DNA of 38,382 nucleotides from Lactiplantibacillus songbeiensis (GCF_005405125.1 NZ_BJDL01000005.1:1-38382); one strand, 5' to 3'; positions 8,214 to 17,308 are shown, numbered from the stretch's first letter. The notes: generated by a model not told the origin, from the letters alone. A program made the numbers and translations.

Positions 8214-11200
8214 TTGAAAAAGCGAGTCATTATTGGGAGTGCGGTCGCGGCGATATTGATTGTGCCATTTATTGGGGCTGCCACTTTTGTCCGGTCGGTG
8301 TGGGATCCGTTTGGTCATGTGAATCAGTTACCAGTCGCAGTGGTCAATCAAGATGAGCCGGTCACTTATCAAGGTAAGGTGATGGCGGTTGGGGCGACGA
8401 TGACTAAACAGTTGCGGAAAAATCATGAGTTGGGCTGGCATATCGTTTCGGCGCAACAAGCCCGCGATGGGTTAGCACATAACAAGTATTATACCGTTGT
8501 CACAATTCCGAAAGATTTTTCCAAGCGGGCGACAACGGTGACGAGTGCCCAACCCAAACAGATGCGCCTGACCTATCAAACGAATGATTCGCTGAGTTAT
8601 ATTGGTGAAATCATTAGTCAGACTGGGGCCGATAAGCTAAATAGCGCCGTACGCGCGGCGGTCACGAAGGCCTATGCGTTGGCGACATTTAAGGAGATCA
8701 AACAAGCTGGTCAAGGTTATGCTAAAGCCGCAGATGGGGCGACTCAGTTAAAAGATGGAACCGTTAGCTTGCGGCATGGGTTAACTCAATATACGACAGG
8801 CGTTAAAACGTTGAAGAATGGTATTTTGACGCTGGATACGCAAGTACAAAAGTTACCAGCCGGTGTGACCCAATTGGCGAGCGGGTCCTTAGCATTAGCG
8901 ACTGGACTGAACACGCTGAATGGCAAAACTGGGCAATTAGCTGGTGGTGTGCAACAGTTAACGACTGGTTCTGGGCAACTGGCCAACGGATCGCAACAAG
9001 TGACAACCGGTCTGGGGACTTTGAAAGCTAAATCTGGCCAGTTAGCCCAAGGGGTTGGTCAATTAGCTAGTGGCACGACCCGTTTGGCGCCAGGATCACA
9101 ACAAGTCACGGCGGGCTTACAAACGCTGAATAGTCAAACCGGGGCTTTGGCAACGGGGGTCGGGCAACTCACCACCGGAGCTGGTCAAGTGAGTCAGGGA
9201 TTAACGACTTTACATGGTAAGACCGGGGCCTTGTCACAGGGTGTGATTCAGTTGGCGGATGGCAGTCAGGTCTTGGCCACCAAGCTAACCACTTATACCG
9301 ATGGGGTTTATACGGTTTCGCAAGGGTTAAAACAGCTTAATGGTCAGACTGGTGAGCTGGCTGATGGGGTTAAACAGCTGACAGTTGGGTCGCAGAGCTT
9401 GGCCGCTGGAGTGCAAGCATACACGACTGGCACGAGTCGAGCGAATCAAGGGGCACAAAAGTTAGAGACGGGATTGACCGCGTTAAATGGTCAGACCGGT
9501 CAACTTAAAACTGGCGTCGCGAGTCTGAGTCAAGGCAGTCAAGGTTTGGTTAGTGGGGCAACACAGTTAAAAGCTGGAAGTCAGCAAGTGACGACTGGCT
9601 TAGGTCAGCTAGCCACGGCAATCGCGGCCAAACAACCAGCATTAGCTAAGCTAACGACGGGCATGACTGGCATCGGTAGTGGCTTAACGGCTTTAAGTGA
9701 TGCGTTACAGCAAGTTAAGCCGGGGGTAGCGACTGGCGATGCCACTAAGACATTGACGAAAGTCCAGACTGACTTAAACGGCTTAACAACCACGACAACG
9801 AATTCAAGTGCTAGTCCGGTCGATGCCAAGATTGATCAAGTGGCTAGTACCCAGAAGTTAACACCAACGCAAACGGCGGCTTTAAAGACGGCCTTAGCGG
9901 GAGTGGGAGCAGCAACGACGAAAACGACAACGGTTGATCCGGCTGCGATGACGACGTTAAAAAATGATGTTGCAACGCTACGTGGTCAGTTGGATCGTTT
10001 AACAAGTGGGAATGATCTAAGTGCTTTGCAAACGCAAGCCCGTAACTTAAGTACCCAATTTGGGGTTGTTAATCAAGGCTTTGGATCGGTGACCGCAGCA
10101 ATCAAGACTGCTGGCACGAGTGCTGCTAGCTTGACTACCGGTTCACAAACGGTCACGAGTCAATTAGGCACGTTAGCCAATGGGGCGACGGCGTTAACTG
10201 CTGGCGCTAGTCAACTAAATGGTCAAGTGCCGAGCTTGGTCAGTGGCGTGGGTCAATTAGCGACTGGTGCCCATCAATTAGCCGGTGGAACCCAAACGTT
10301 AGTGACCAAAAGTGGACAACTAACCGGTGGGGCAAGTCAATTAACGGCTGGTTTAACTAACTTGAATGGCCAAGTGCCACGATTACGTTCTGCAGTTAGC
10401 CAATTATTTACCGGAGCGACGACTTTAGCCGCCAATAACGGGGCGTTACAAACTGGGACGCAACAATTGGCAACCGGGTTGCAACAGTTAAATGGACAGG
10501 TCCCAACGTTAGTGGCGGGCGTCAGCCGATTAGATACTGGTGCCCAACAAGTGAGTGGTGGTCTGACCCGGTTGTATGGTCAAGTACCTGCATTAACGGA
10601 TGGCGTCCAACAGCTAGCCACTGGTTCTAACCGTGTGACGGCTGGCTTGGTCCAAGTTAACGGTGGTTTGACTCAATTGAATGCCCAAGTCCCAGTCTTA
10701 GTCAGTGGTGTGGCACGATTATTCGCGGGTGCTGACCAAGTGTCGATGGGAGCGGGTCAATTACATCAAGGATTGGATCAACTAAACGGTCAAGTTCCAG
10801 CCTTAGTTAGTGGCGTTGGCCGTCTAGCTACGGGTAGTAATCAACTTCAAGCCGGTTTACAAACCTTAAACAGCAAGACGGGTGCCTTAACAAGTGGGGT
10901 CGGCCAATTGGCTAGTGGTGCCACGAAGCTAGACCATGCCTCAGATCAGTTGACGGCCGGTACAGGTAAGCTGACTGACGGCAATACCAAGTTAGCTAAA
11001 TCTTTACAAGGTGGCGCCAATCAGATTAACGCGGTGCCATTGACCAATCGGACCGCTAAGATGTTTGCTGAACCATCAACGTTAGCGCATGATAATTACA
11101 GTTATGTACCGAACTTTGGGCATTCTGTGGCGCCATTTGTGATTTCATTAGTTTCGTTTGTGGGTGTCACCTTGTTATTAGGTGTTTTTGATTATTTTGC

Positions 11201-11675
11201 GTTATTACGGACACCAAAGCAATTAGCTAGCTTGTTCGGACTGGTCGCACTGCAAGCCGGATTAACGAGTGGATTATTGCTGGCTGTTTTACTAAATGCG
11301 ACACATCCATGCCAATTCATATTAGTGGCTGTGTTGTTTTCAGAAGCAATCCTCGTGATTGAACTGGCGCTGAAAGTCACGTTAGGTCGCATAGCAGTCG
11401 CGGTTGTTGGGGTCTTATTATTCCTGCAAGTCTGTGTCTCGAATAACTTGTTCCCAGTTCAAACGGTCAAGACAGCGTATGCTGGGATCGCCACTTATTT
11501 ACCGATGACGTATTCTAATGCCGGTTTAGCGGAAGCATTGAGCGGGATTGGGCTAACGAGTACAACTGTCGTGCAAGGCTTGAGTGCGGTTGGCCTGATC
11601 TTCTTGATTGGTGGCGGTGTGATTGTTTTGAAATTGCGGGCTAAGCAGGCGGCGATGGTGGCCGATGGAGAGTAA
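8214..11675 (+). CDS. YhgE/Pip-family membrane protein with long heptad-repeat ectodomain
   Basis: A 1153-aa protein. The start is TTG 8214, eight bases after GGAGG (a TTG at 8199 would overlap the site itself). One N-terminal membrane segment (residues 5-24) is followed by the YhgE/Pip N-domain (VWDPFGHVNQLPVAVVNQDEPV). A very long external region has a seven-residue period (L-x-x-G-x-x-Q). Repeat blocks opening LNGKTG, LNGQTG or LNGQVP measure 28, 35, 42 or 49 residues, all multiples of seven. About five membrane segments close the protein from residue ~970. Members include lactococcal Pip (phage c2 infection protein), B. subtilis YhgE and the related type VII component EsaA. At about 1150 residues it is longer than most. 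A Thr/Lys-rich, repeat-poor island (about residues 500-610) splits the stalk into a TG-type and a QVP-type half. Function in this organism is unknown; phage receptor or secretion roles are possible. Confidence 0.85.
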   Translation: MKKRVIIGSAVAAILIVPFIGAATFVRSVWDPFGHVNQLPVAVVNQDEPVTYQGKVMAVGATMTKQLRKNHELGWHIVSAQQARDGLAHNKYYTVVTIPKDFSKRATTVTSAQPKQMRLTYQTNDSLSYIGEIISQTGADKLNSAVRAAVTKAYALATFKEIKQAGQGYAKAADGATQLKDGTVSLRHGLTQYTTGVKTLKNGILTLDTQVQKLPAGVTQLASGSLALATGLNTLNGKTGQLAGGVQQLTTGSGQLANGSQQVTTGLGTLKAKSGQLAQGVGQLASGTTRLAPGSQQVTAGLQTLNSQTGALATGVGQLTTGAGQVSQGLTTLHGKTGALSQGVIQLADGSQVLATKLTTYTDGVYTVSQGLKQLNGQTGELADGVKQLTVGSQSLAAGVQAYTTGTSRANQGAQKLETGLTALNGQTGQLKTGVASLSQGSQGLVSGATQLKAGSQQVTTGLGQLATAIAAKQPALAKLTTGMTGIGSGLTALSDALQQVKPGVATGDATKTLTKVQTDLNGLTTTTTNSSASPVDAKIDQVASTQKLTPTQTAALKTALAGVGAATTKTTTVDPAAMTTLKNDVATLRGQLDRLTSGNDLSALQTQARNLSTQFGVVNQGFGSVTAAIKTAGTSAASLTTGSQTVTSQLGTLANGATALTAGASQLNGQVPSLVSGVGQLATGAHQLAGGTQTLVTKSGQLTGGASQLTAGLTNLNGQVPRLRSAVSQLFTGATTLAANNGALQTGTQQLATGLQQLNGQVPTLVAGVSRLDTGAQQVSGGLTRLYGQVPALTDGVQQLATGSNRVTAGLVQVNGGLTQLNAQVPVLVSGVARLFAGADQVSMGAGQLHQGLDQLNGQVPALVSGVGRLATGSNQLQAGLQTLNSKTGALTSGVGQLASGATKLDHASDQLTAGTGKLTDGNTKLAKSLQGGANQINAVPLTNRTAKMFAEPSTLAHDNYSYVPNFGHSVAPFVISLVSFVGVTLLLGVFDYFALLRTPKQLASLFGLVALQAGLTSGLLLAVLLNATHPCQFILVAVLFSEAILVIELALKVTLGRIAVAVVGVLLFLQVCVSNNLFPVQTVKTAYAGIATYLPMTYSNAGLAEALSGIGLTSTTVVQGLSAVGLIFLIGGGVIVLKLRAKQAAMVADGE

Positions 11676-11795
11676 TTAGTGAGTAAAGTTTTAATTTTGT
11701 TTATTGACATTGTTGTGAGATGAGCGTATTGGTCGTTGGCCGATGAAACATCCGGTATACTTGAGCTAAAGGCAACTGAAGTGGAGGCGATGAGG

Positions 11796-11981
11796 ATGGT
11801 GAAAGACTTAATTCGGCAAGATGAACAGGGCATTTGGATTAGCCATGAGATTCTAGAAATGGTTGGTATTCAACTTGATCAGCCAGTCCAAATCAATACT
11901 CATCAAATTGCTGGTCAGCGCGTCTTAGTGTTACATGCTTCGAAACAACCAGTGTCGGAACCGAAGCCACGGGAAGTTTAA
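11796..11981 (+). CDS. AbrB/MazE-like small DNA-binding protein
   Basis: A 61-aa protein. Of the in-frame starts, ATG 11796 has the best distance (8 nt) from GGAGG at 11783; ATG 11790 is too close. The segment IWISHEILEMVGIQLDQPVQIN fits the swapped-hairpin SpoVT/AbrB fold (a pattern like v-I-P-k-e-i-l-e-k-l-g-i-q-x-D-x-V-x-I). Such proteins are antitoxins (MazE) or transition-state regulators. No toxin gene follows: the next gene is convergent and a terminator stands between. It is an orphan, so a regulator is as likely as an antitoxin. Confidence 0.6.
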   Translation: MVKDLIRQDEQGIWISHEILEMVGIQLDQPVQINTHQIAGQRVLVLHASKQPVSEPKPREV

Positions 11982-11993
11982 TTAAGGACAAAG

Positions 11994-12020
11994 AAAAACC
12001 GCGAGTAATCGCGGCTTTTT
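11994..12020. terminator. Bidirectional terminator
   Basis: AAAAACCGCGA-gtaa-TCGCGGCTTTTT lies between the convergent AbrB-like gene and glpF-like gene, with A- and T-runs on both sides. Confidence 0.85.
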
Positions 12021-12038
12021 GTCGTTTCTGAATAAATG

Positions 12039-12791
12039 CTATAACCCAAAGAAAATTTTATAAGTAAAAACGCCAATAATTGCGCCAGTAATTGGTGCGA
12101 GCACGGGAACCCAACTGTAATCCCAGTGAGAAGACCCTTTGTGGGTAATCGGTAGGATGGCATGAACGATCCGCGGTCCTAAATCGCGAGCAGGGTTCAA
12201 GGATGGCCCGGTGGCACCACCTAAGGCAATGACCATGGTCATGATTAAAAGGCCGACCCCGATGTTGGCAATATCCACATTGTTGTGGAAAAAGACGCCT
12301 CGGTAGAGTCCCATGGCGCCGAATGCTAAGACACCGGTCCCAATTGTTTCAGTGATAAAGCCGTTGAACTTACTATCGGTCGCGTCCCCAGTCGCAAAGG
12401 TCGCTAAGATTCGACCCGCGTCATTCGTACGTTTGTAATGGGGGGCATAGATTGCTACGACTAATAATTGTCCCACAATCGCGCCGACAAACTGCCAGAA
12501 TAAGTAACCGGCCACATGTGACCAAGGAAAAATCCCTGCTAAGGCTTGGGCAATCGTCATTGCTGGGTTAATATGACAACCCGAAATGGCGCCGAACATC
12601 ATCGCCGGTAGCATCACCCCAAAGCCGAAGCCAAACGCAATGAAGATCCAACCCCCATTCGCTTGACCCTCGTCACCATTAGCTGTGGTGGCTTTTAGAA
12701 ACGAGTTAGCAACCGCCCCGTTCCCAAATAAAACTAACATTAAAGTACCAAAAAACTCAGCAGCGTAGCGTGCATCCCAGGTACCACTCAT
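12039..12791 (-). CDS. glpF: Glycerol facilitator (MIP/aquaglyceroporin)
   Basis: A 250-aa protein with six membrane segments and two half-helices. Both NPA boxes are present (NPA 75-77 in GCHINPAMT; NPA 199-201 in SLNPARD). Asp203 directly after the second NPAR is typical of glycerol-conducting members rather than water-only aquaporins. It should pass glycerol and perhaps small neutral solutes such as lactic acid, since some L. plantarum homologues do so. It stands alone, with no glpK or glpD beside it. The start has a strong site (AAAGGAGG). A consensus cre sequence about 70 bp upstream indicates catabolite control. Confidence 0.92.
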   Translation of the reverse strand: MSGTWDARYAAEFFGTLMLVLFGNGAVANSFLKATTANGDEGQANGGWIFIAFGFGFGVMLPAMMFGAISGCHINPAMTIAQALAGIFPWSHVAGYLFWQFVGAIVGQLLVVAIYAPHYKRTNDAGRILATFATGDATDSKFNGFITETIGTGVLAFGAMGLYRGVFFHNNVDIANIGVGLLIMTMVIALGGATGPSLNPARDLGPRIVHAILPITHKGSSHWDYSWVPVLAPITGAIIGVFTYKIFFGL

Positions 12792-12859
12792 AATGCATCC
12801 TCCTTTAGTTATGGATTAATTAGTTGTACACCTTGAAATATACAGGAAAATAGCTGTTA

Positions 12860-12873
12860 TGTAAACGCTTACA
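12860..12873 (-). promoter_or_regulatory. cre site (CcpA operator) upstream of glpF
   Basis: TGTAAACGCTTACA matches the cre consensus TGWAANCGNTNWCA at every position. It is the core of a 20-bp near-perfect palindrome running from TTATGT to ACATAA. Its place 69 bp before the glpF start suits repression by CcpA when preferred sugars are present. The remaining intergenic sequence to 13098 shows no gene. Confidence 0.8.
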
Positions 12874-13098
12874 TAAGAAATAGTTGTGTTCGTTAAACAA
12901 CGTTTGTAATGTTGGCTAAAATAATATCGCTGGTGAGATTAGATCTTGATGGTGAATTATTTTTTTTAAAACGGAAATCGATTGCTAAAAACGTACTTAA
13001 TTCTAGTAGCTGATAATAGACAAAAAATTAGGATAACTAGAAAGGAGCAACTAACGGGAAATAGCTACTAAATTTAACTAACAGGGGGATTTATTTCA

Positions 13099-14388
13099 AT
13101 GAAGTTAGGTAAAGTACTATTATTAACGGCGGCCGTTTTAGGGGCAGTTGGTAGTCTGTCGGTGACTGATGTGCAAGCTAAGACGGGTTACCAGCGGACG
13201 AAAAATTTGGCGGTCAAGCCGAAAGCTTTTTATTCGACTAGTAAACATGGCGCTACTTATCAGGCCAATGGATCACTAACTAATTTTAAGTTCAAAAAGA
13301 ATCATGCCTTAACCCACTATCGGGATTCAACCTGGGTTGCGACCAGCAAAACCTATATTAAAATGCATGGTAAGCATCGCTTATATTATTATGTTCATAA
13401 TTCTGACGGTAAAGCAAAAGGTTGGGTTTGGAATGGCTATTTGAAAGCCGGTAAGCATAATCAGATGCGGCATGAAGCGTCGAAACAGGTTGGCAATTAT
13501 GTGATGGCTAAGCCTGGTAAGCTGTATCAATTTGGCGGCGGTTATCGAGCAAAGCACTTTAACCCATTTAACATTCGGTTTAAGCATGGGATTAAGTTGA
13601 GCGACAAGGTGACGTATAAGCGGACACAACTGTGGACGGTTTATAAACATGGTAAGGCGTCTAAGTATTATTATGTGACTAGTTCTGATAATCAGGTTAA
13701 AGGCTGGGTCTGGCATGGATTCTTGAAGCCGGGTGAAGTTAAAGAAGCGGCTAAGAAGCCCGCACCTGCAGTGACTAAGCCGAGTGGTGGTTCGACTCAT
13801 GGTCAAGGTGTTGCTGGTGGAACAACGAAACCAGTTAAGCCGACTATTCCTGTTCAGGTACCAAAACCAATCATGCCTAGTGAGAAACCTAATATCAATA
13901 GTCGAGCCTGGTTGAAGGACGATGGAAAAAGGAAAAGAATAATTGTTCAACATGGAGAATTATTGGAATGGTTGGATCAGGGAAATTCGTACGACTTAGG
14001 TATCTACATTGAAAGATACTTCCGTAGTCAGCCAACTAGGTTAGTGTATGTTAAAAATATCTTTACAAAGATAGAAGATGATAGTCCGTATGCACATACA
14101 AAGCGGATGTACGCAATAAAGACTGATGGCACGCAGGTTCTAGGAGATTGGGCTATAGGGGCCCTAGCTAACGGAGACATACTGGAAGATAGTCGTGGAT
14201 TTTCCAGTGTGAATCCGCCAGAAATTCATACGAAATATCCAATTCATGATTCATGGAAGGGAGCTTATATTGATGGTTCTCCTACTTGGACGCAATATAG
14301 TTCCGTCGAAGATAGACAAGTACTTTGGATGTTTAATTTAAAAAAACAGCAATGGGAAAAGCCACAATGGGGCAGACCTATAAATTAA
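13099..14388 (+). CDS. Secreted protein with two GW/SH3-like modules and an unrelated C-domain
   Basis: A 429-aa protein. ATG 13099 follows AGGGGG. The signal peptide ends near VQA-K (residue 27/28). Two similar modules follow (about 30-120 and 130-215), each ending in a KGWVW[NH]G[YF]LK motif typical of GW/SH3-like wall-binding repeats, rich in Lys, Tyr and His. A Pro/Gly/Thr linker (about 218-270) leads to a ~155-residue C-terminal domain that I do not recognise. No sortase motif is present, so it probably binds the wall non-covalently through the basic GW modules. Base use changes at the linker: the part from about 13910 is clearly more AT-rich, which hints that the C-domain was acquired by recombination. 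Confidence 0.75.
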   Translation: MKLGKVLLLTAAVLGAVGSLSVTDVQAKTGYQRTKNLAVKPKAFYSTSKHGATYQANGSLTNFKFKKNHALTHYRDSTWVATSKTYIKMHGKHRLYYYVHNSDGKAKGWVWNGYLKAGKHNQMRHEASKQVGNYVMAKPGKLYQFGGGYRAKHFNPFNIRFKHGIKLSDKVTYKRTQLWTVYKHGKASKYYYVTSSDNQVKGWVWHGFLKPGEVKEAAKKPAPAVTKPSGGSTHGQGVAGGTTKPVKPTIPVQVPKPIMPSEKPNINSRAWLKDDGKRKRIIVQHGELLEWLDQGNSYDLGIYIERYFRSQPTRLVYVKNIFTKIEDDSPYAHTKRMYAIKTDGTQVLGDWAIGALANGDILEDSRGFSSVNPPEIHTKYPIHDSWKGAYIDGSPTWTQYSSVEDRQVLWMFNLKKQQWEKPQWGRPIN

Positions 14389-14403
14389 AATCAAAAATTA
14401 AAG

Positions 14404-14432
14404 TTGACAACCAAAAACAATCTATGTTAAAT
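14404..14432 (+). promoter_or_regulatory. Promoter of the T-box operon
   Basis: A consensus -35 TTGACA (14404-14409), a 17-nt spacer and TTAAAT (14427-14432) as -10. Transcription would start about 35 bp before the T-box stem I. Confidence 0.6.
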
Positions 14433-14473
14433 TAACAATCGTTAAAAACAAATGAGAAAACAATTAAACGCAA

Positions 14474-14737
14474 TGATTAGGACAGTAGCTCTTAGTGAAT
14501 TTCTTCAGCGAGTCGTCGGGTGGTGCGAGACGATGAAATCACGAGTGGCGAACATCCCCTAATCACGGTAGGTACGAACTTTTGGGAGTATCTAATGGCG
14601 GCATCCATTATCTTGCTAGCGTATCGTATTAAGTTACTGTACGCGAATTAAGGCCATTTTTAGAATGGCAAAGCATAGGTGGTACCGTGGCGACGCCCTA
14701 TGGAAATCAAGCAATTGATTTCTGTAGGGCGTTTTTG
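14474..14737 (+). promoter_or_regulatory. T-box leader, probably isoleucine-specific
   Basis: The leader has all the expected parts. Stem I base is TGATTAGG (14474) paired with CCTAATCA (14558). The AGTA loop-E half is at 14484-14487 and GAA at 14550-14552. The T-box AGGTGGTACCGTGG is at 14677-14690. A terminator (ACGCCCTA...TAGGGCGT, T-run to 14737) competes with the antiterminator. By alignment with the known glyQS arrangement (GAA, one base, specifier, one base, stem) the specifier is ATC at 14554-14556, an Ile codon. Uncharged tRNA-Ile would then switch on the peptidase and oligopeptide-binding genes. Confidence 0.9.
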
Positions 14738-14762
14738 TTTTCTAAAATTTAGGAGGAATTTT

Positions 14763-15668
14763 ATGACAACAGGCACTCGGTTATTAACATTAAAGAACGG
14801 TTATCATTTATTTACGCGGACGGTCGGGCATGGGCCAGTCAAGTTATTATGTGTCCACGGTGGACCCGGTGGTACGCATGAAGAATTTGAAAATTTTGCG
14901 GCTGAACTTGGTGAAGATAAGGTTCAGGTCAGTATGTATGATCAATTAGGGTCGTTTTACTCAGATCAGCCGGATTTTACTAAGCCCGAGAATCAGCAAT
15001 ATTTGACCTTAGATTATTATTTATCTGAGTTAGAAGAAGTTCGCCAGCAGTTGGGATTAGACCAATTTTACTTGCTTGGGCACTCTTGGGGTGGCTTGTT
15101 GGCACAAGAATACGCCTTAAAATATGGCAAGCATCTCAAAGGCTTAGTCGTTATGAGTATGATTGACAATATCGCCGAATATACCGTTAATGTTAATGCA
15201 TTACGTGCACAGACTTTGACAGCGGATCAGGTCAGTTATATGCAAGGCGTGGAGCAAGCAGCAGCTTTCGATGATCCTGAATATCAAAAGCTAGTTGACG
15301 TTTTAAATCGCCACTTTGTTTGTCGGCAGCCCCAAGCGCACCCACGCCATCTTGTACCAACGATGGCTACGGCCGTTTATAACCATTTTCAAGGAAACAA
15401 TGAGTTTGTCATGGTGGGAACGCTGAATGGCTGGGATCGGCGGGCTGATTTACACCGAGTTACGGTGCCGACGCTACTCACATTTGGGGAATACGATACG
15501 ATGCCGTTACAAGCTGCGCGGCGTATGCAACAAACGTTGCCACACGCGCGCTTAGTCTTAACGCCGGATAGTGGGCATGGTCACAGTGTTGATAATCCGC
15601 GCGCGTTTTTCAAAACGCTCGGTCAGTATTTACACGATGTTGAGACAAATCAGTTTACGGCATATTAG
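14763..15668 (+). CDS. pepI: Prolyl aminopeptidase (proline iminopeptidase, S33)
   Basis: A 301-aa alpha/beta hydrolase that removes N-terminal proline from peptides in the cytoplasm (EC 3.4.11.5). The start is ATG 14763 after AGGAGG; the frame runs back into the T-box terminator and must not be extended. The oxyanion motif HGGPGG is near residue 38. The nucleophile is Ser108 in GHSWGG, the acid is probably Asp245 (GEYDTM), and the base is His272 or His274 in GHGHS. Length matches PepI (about 300 aa). It is the first gene after the T-box and lies 14 bp before the peptide-binding lipoprotein gene. Together they read as a peptide-scavenging unit induced by amino-acid (probably Ile) starvation. 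Confidence 0.9.
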   Translation: MTTGTRLLTLKNGYHLFTRTVGHGPVKLLCVHGGPGGTHEEFENFAAELGEDKVQVSMYDQLGSFYSDQPDFTKPENQQYLTLDYYLSELEEVRQQLGLDQFYLLGHSWGGLLAQEYALKYGKHLKGLVVMSMIDNIAEYTVNVNALRAQTLTADQVSYMQGVEQAAAFDDPEYQKLVDVLNRHFVCRQPQAHPRHLVPTMATAVYNHFQGNNEFVMVGTLNGWDRRADLHRVTVPTLLTFGEYDTMPLQAARRMQQTLPHARLVLTPDSGHGHSVDNPRAFFKTLGQYLHDVETNQFTAY

Positions 15669-15682
15669 GAGGTCATGGGGAT

Positions 15683-17308
15683 ATGAATTTTAAAAAAGTG
15701 GCGGTAGTCAGTAGTTTAGTCTTATTATCAGGTGGCTTAGCAGCTTGTGGAAAAGCGAATGCCAATAGTAAAACCAGTCAAAAAACACTTAGTTTGATGC
15801 AAACGTCGAGCTTACAGTCCTTGGATACGTCGAATCAAGCGGACTTTACGCAGTGGAACATGTTGCAGCAGTCGATGGAAGGCTTGTACCGGATGAATGC
15901 TAAAGATCAAGTCGTTGCGGGGATGGCGAGAAAGGTCGTTAAACCGACGAACAACGGCAAGACTTATACGTTCCAGTTGCGACGCAATGCCAAATGGAGT
16001 AATGGTGATCCGGTAACGGCGCAAGACTTTGTGACTGCTTGGCGGCGTTCCGTGAGTGCAACATCGACTTCCGGGTACAGTTACATTTATGAAGGGGTCA
16101 AAAACGCCGCGCAGATTTCAGCGGGAAAACAGCCAACGAGTGAGTTAGGGGCTAAGGCCGTTGATAAATATACGTTTAGGGTTACGTTATCGCATGCGAT
16201 GCCATATTTAAATAAGATGTTAGTCATGCCAGCCTTCTTCCCGCAAGATCATCAATTGGTTACGAAGTATGGCAGCAAGTACGGGTCTAACAGTACCAAG
16301 ATGGCTTATAATGGCCCATTCAAGTTGACGGGTTGGAATGGGACGAATGATACTTGGTCATTAGTTAAGAACAATACATATTATGATAAAAAGACCGTCA
16401 AGTTAGATAAGATGACGGTGCGGGTCGTTAAGGATTCGAATACAGCACATAACTTATTTTCATCGAATAAGTTAGACGATGCGACGATCACGGGTGTTAC
16501 CGCGCAAGGACTGCAACATGACAAGCACTTAAAGCATGTCAGCAAAGCGGGAACTTATTATTTGCGGCTCAACATGGATAAAAATCATGCCTTACATAAT
16601 GCTAAGTTACGGCGTGCGTTGAACTTGGTTCTGAACAAAGAAAACTTAACGAAAAAAGTTTTGAGTGACGGCTCCACGCCAGCTCATAATTATGTCACAC
16701 CAACGTTAGTTAAAGATCCAACAACTGGTAAAGACTTCGGGACTGAGACAGCCAATACGGATACTTATAATGTGAAAAAAGCACAGCAGTTATGGCAACA
16801 AGGCTTGAAAGAATTAGGCAAGTCATCAGTGACGTTGAAGTTGTATAGTGATGATACGACTACCGCGAAGACGATTGACGAATTCGTACAAGCTGCGGTA
16901 GAACAGCACTTATCCGGCGCTAAAGTTAACGTCTCCTCCGTACCGGCCAAAGCAAGTGGTAGTGCCGTTGAAAGTGGGAACTTCGATATGGCGTATACGA
17001 TGTGGTTGGCGGACTACGCTGATCCGGTATCCTTCTTCGATGTCATCACGAAGACGAACCCGCAAAATTATGGCCACTATGACGATGCGCAATTCAATGC
17101 AGCAGTGACAGCGGCGCATGGTAAGAACGCGACAAATACTGCGGCTTATTGGCAGAATATGCGGACGGCAGCCAAACGGGTCAATACCACGAATGCAGTT
17201 GTGCCACTGTATAATATGACGGAAAGTCACTTGGTTAATTCGAAGCTAGCTGGCGTGGTCTATCATTCAGTTGGTGAAAATGATTATACGCGGGCTTACT
17301 TCAAATAG
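15683..17308 (+). CDS. Oligopeptide ABC transporter substrate-binding lipoprotein (OppA-like)
   Basis: A 541-aa protein, ATG 15683 after AGGAGG. It has a lipoprotein signal with Cys22 in the lipobox LAAC, then the SBP_bac_5 fold (NGKTYTFQLRRNAKWSNGDPVTAQDFVTAWRR region near residue 90-125 is the family signature). It should capture extracellular peptides at the membrane. No permease or ATPase genes are near, so it must use Opp components encoded elsewhere, as orphan OppA paralogues do in lactobacilli. It is co-transcribed with the prolyl aminopeptidase behind the T-box. Confidence 0.92.
   Translation: MNFKKVAVVSSLVLLSGGLAACGKANANSKTSQKTLSLMQTSSLQSLDTSNQADFTQWNMLQQSMEGLYRMNAKDQVVAGMARKVVKPTNNGKTYTFQLRRNAKWSNGDPVTAQDFVTAWRRSVSATSTSGYSYIYEGVKNAAQISAGKQPTSELGAKAVDKYTFRVTLSHAMPYLNKMLVMPAFFPQDHQLVTKYGSKYGSNSTKMAYNGPFKLTGWNGTNDTWSLVKNNTYYDKKTVKLDKMTVRVVKDSNTAHNLFSSNKLDDATITGVTAQGLQHDKHLKHVSKAGTYYLRLNMDKNHALHNAKLRRALNLVLNKENLTKKVLSDGSTPAHNYVTPTLVKDPTTGKDFGTETANTDTYNVKKAQQLWQQGLKELGKSSVTLKLYSDDTTTAKTIDEFVQAAVEQHLSGAKVNVSSVPAKASGSAVESGNFDMAYTMWLADYADPVSFFDVITKTNPQNYGHYDDAQFNAAVTAAHGKNATNTAAYWQNMRTAAKRVNTTNAVVPLYNMTESHLVNSKLAGVVYHSVGENDYTRAYFK

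Noticed and set aside
8214-11675. Phage tail tape-measure protein, because of the repeats
   Set aside because: The N-terminal YhgE/Pip domain, flanking membrane segments and lack of any phage genes fit the YhgE family instead.
11796-11981. Complete toxin-antitoxin module
   Set aside because: The AbrB/MazE-like protein has no toxin-sized gene beside it on the same strand, and a terminator follows at once.
13381-13953. 190-codon open frame on minus
   Set aside because: Antisense of the GW-module gene; the sense strand has the signal peptide, repeated motifs and ribosome site.
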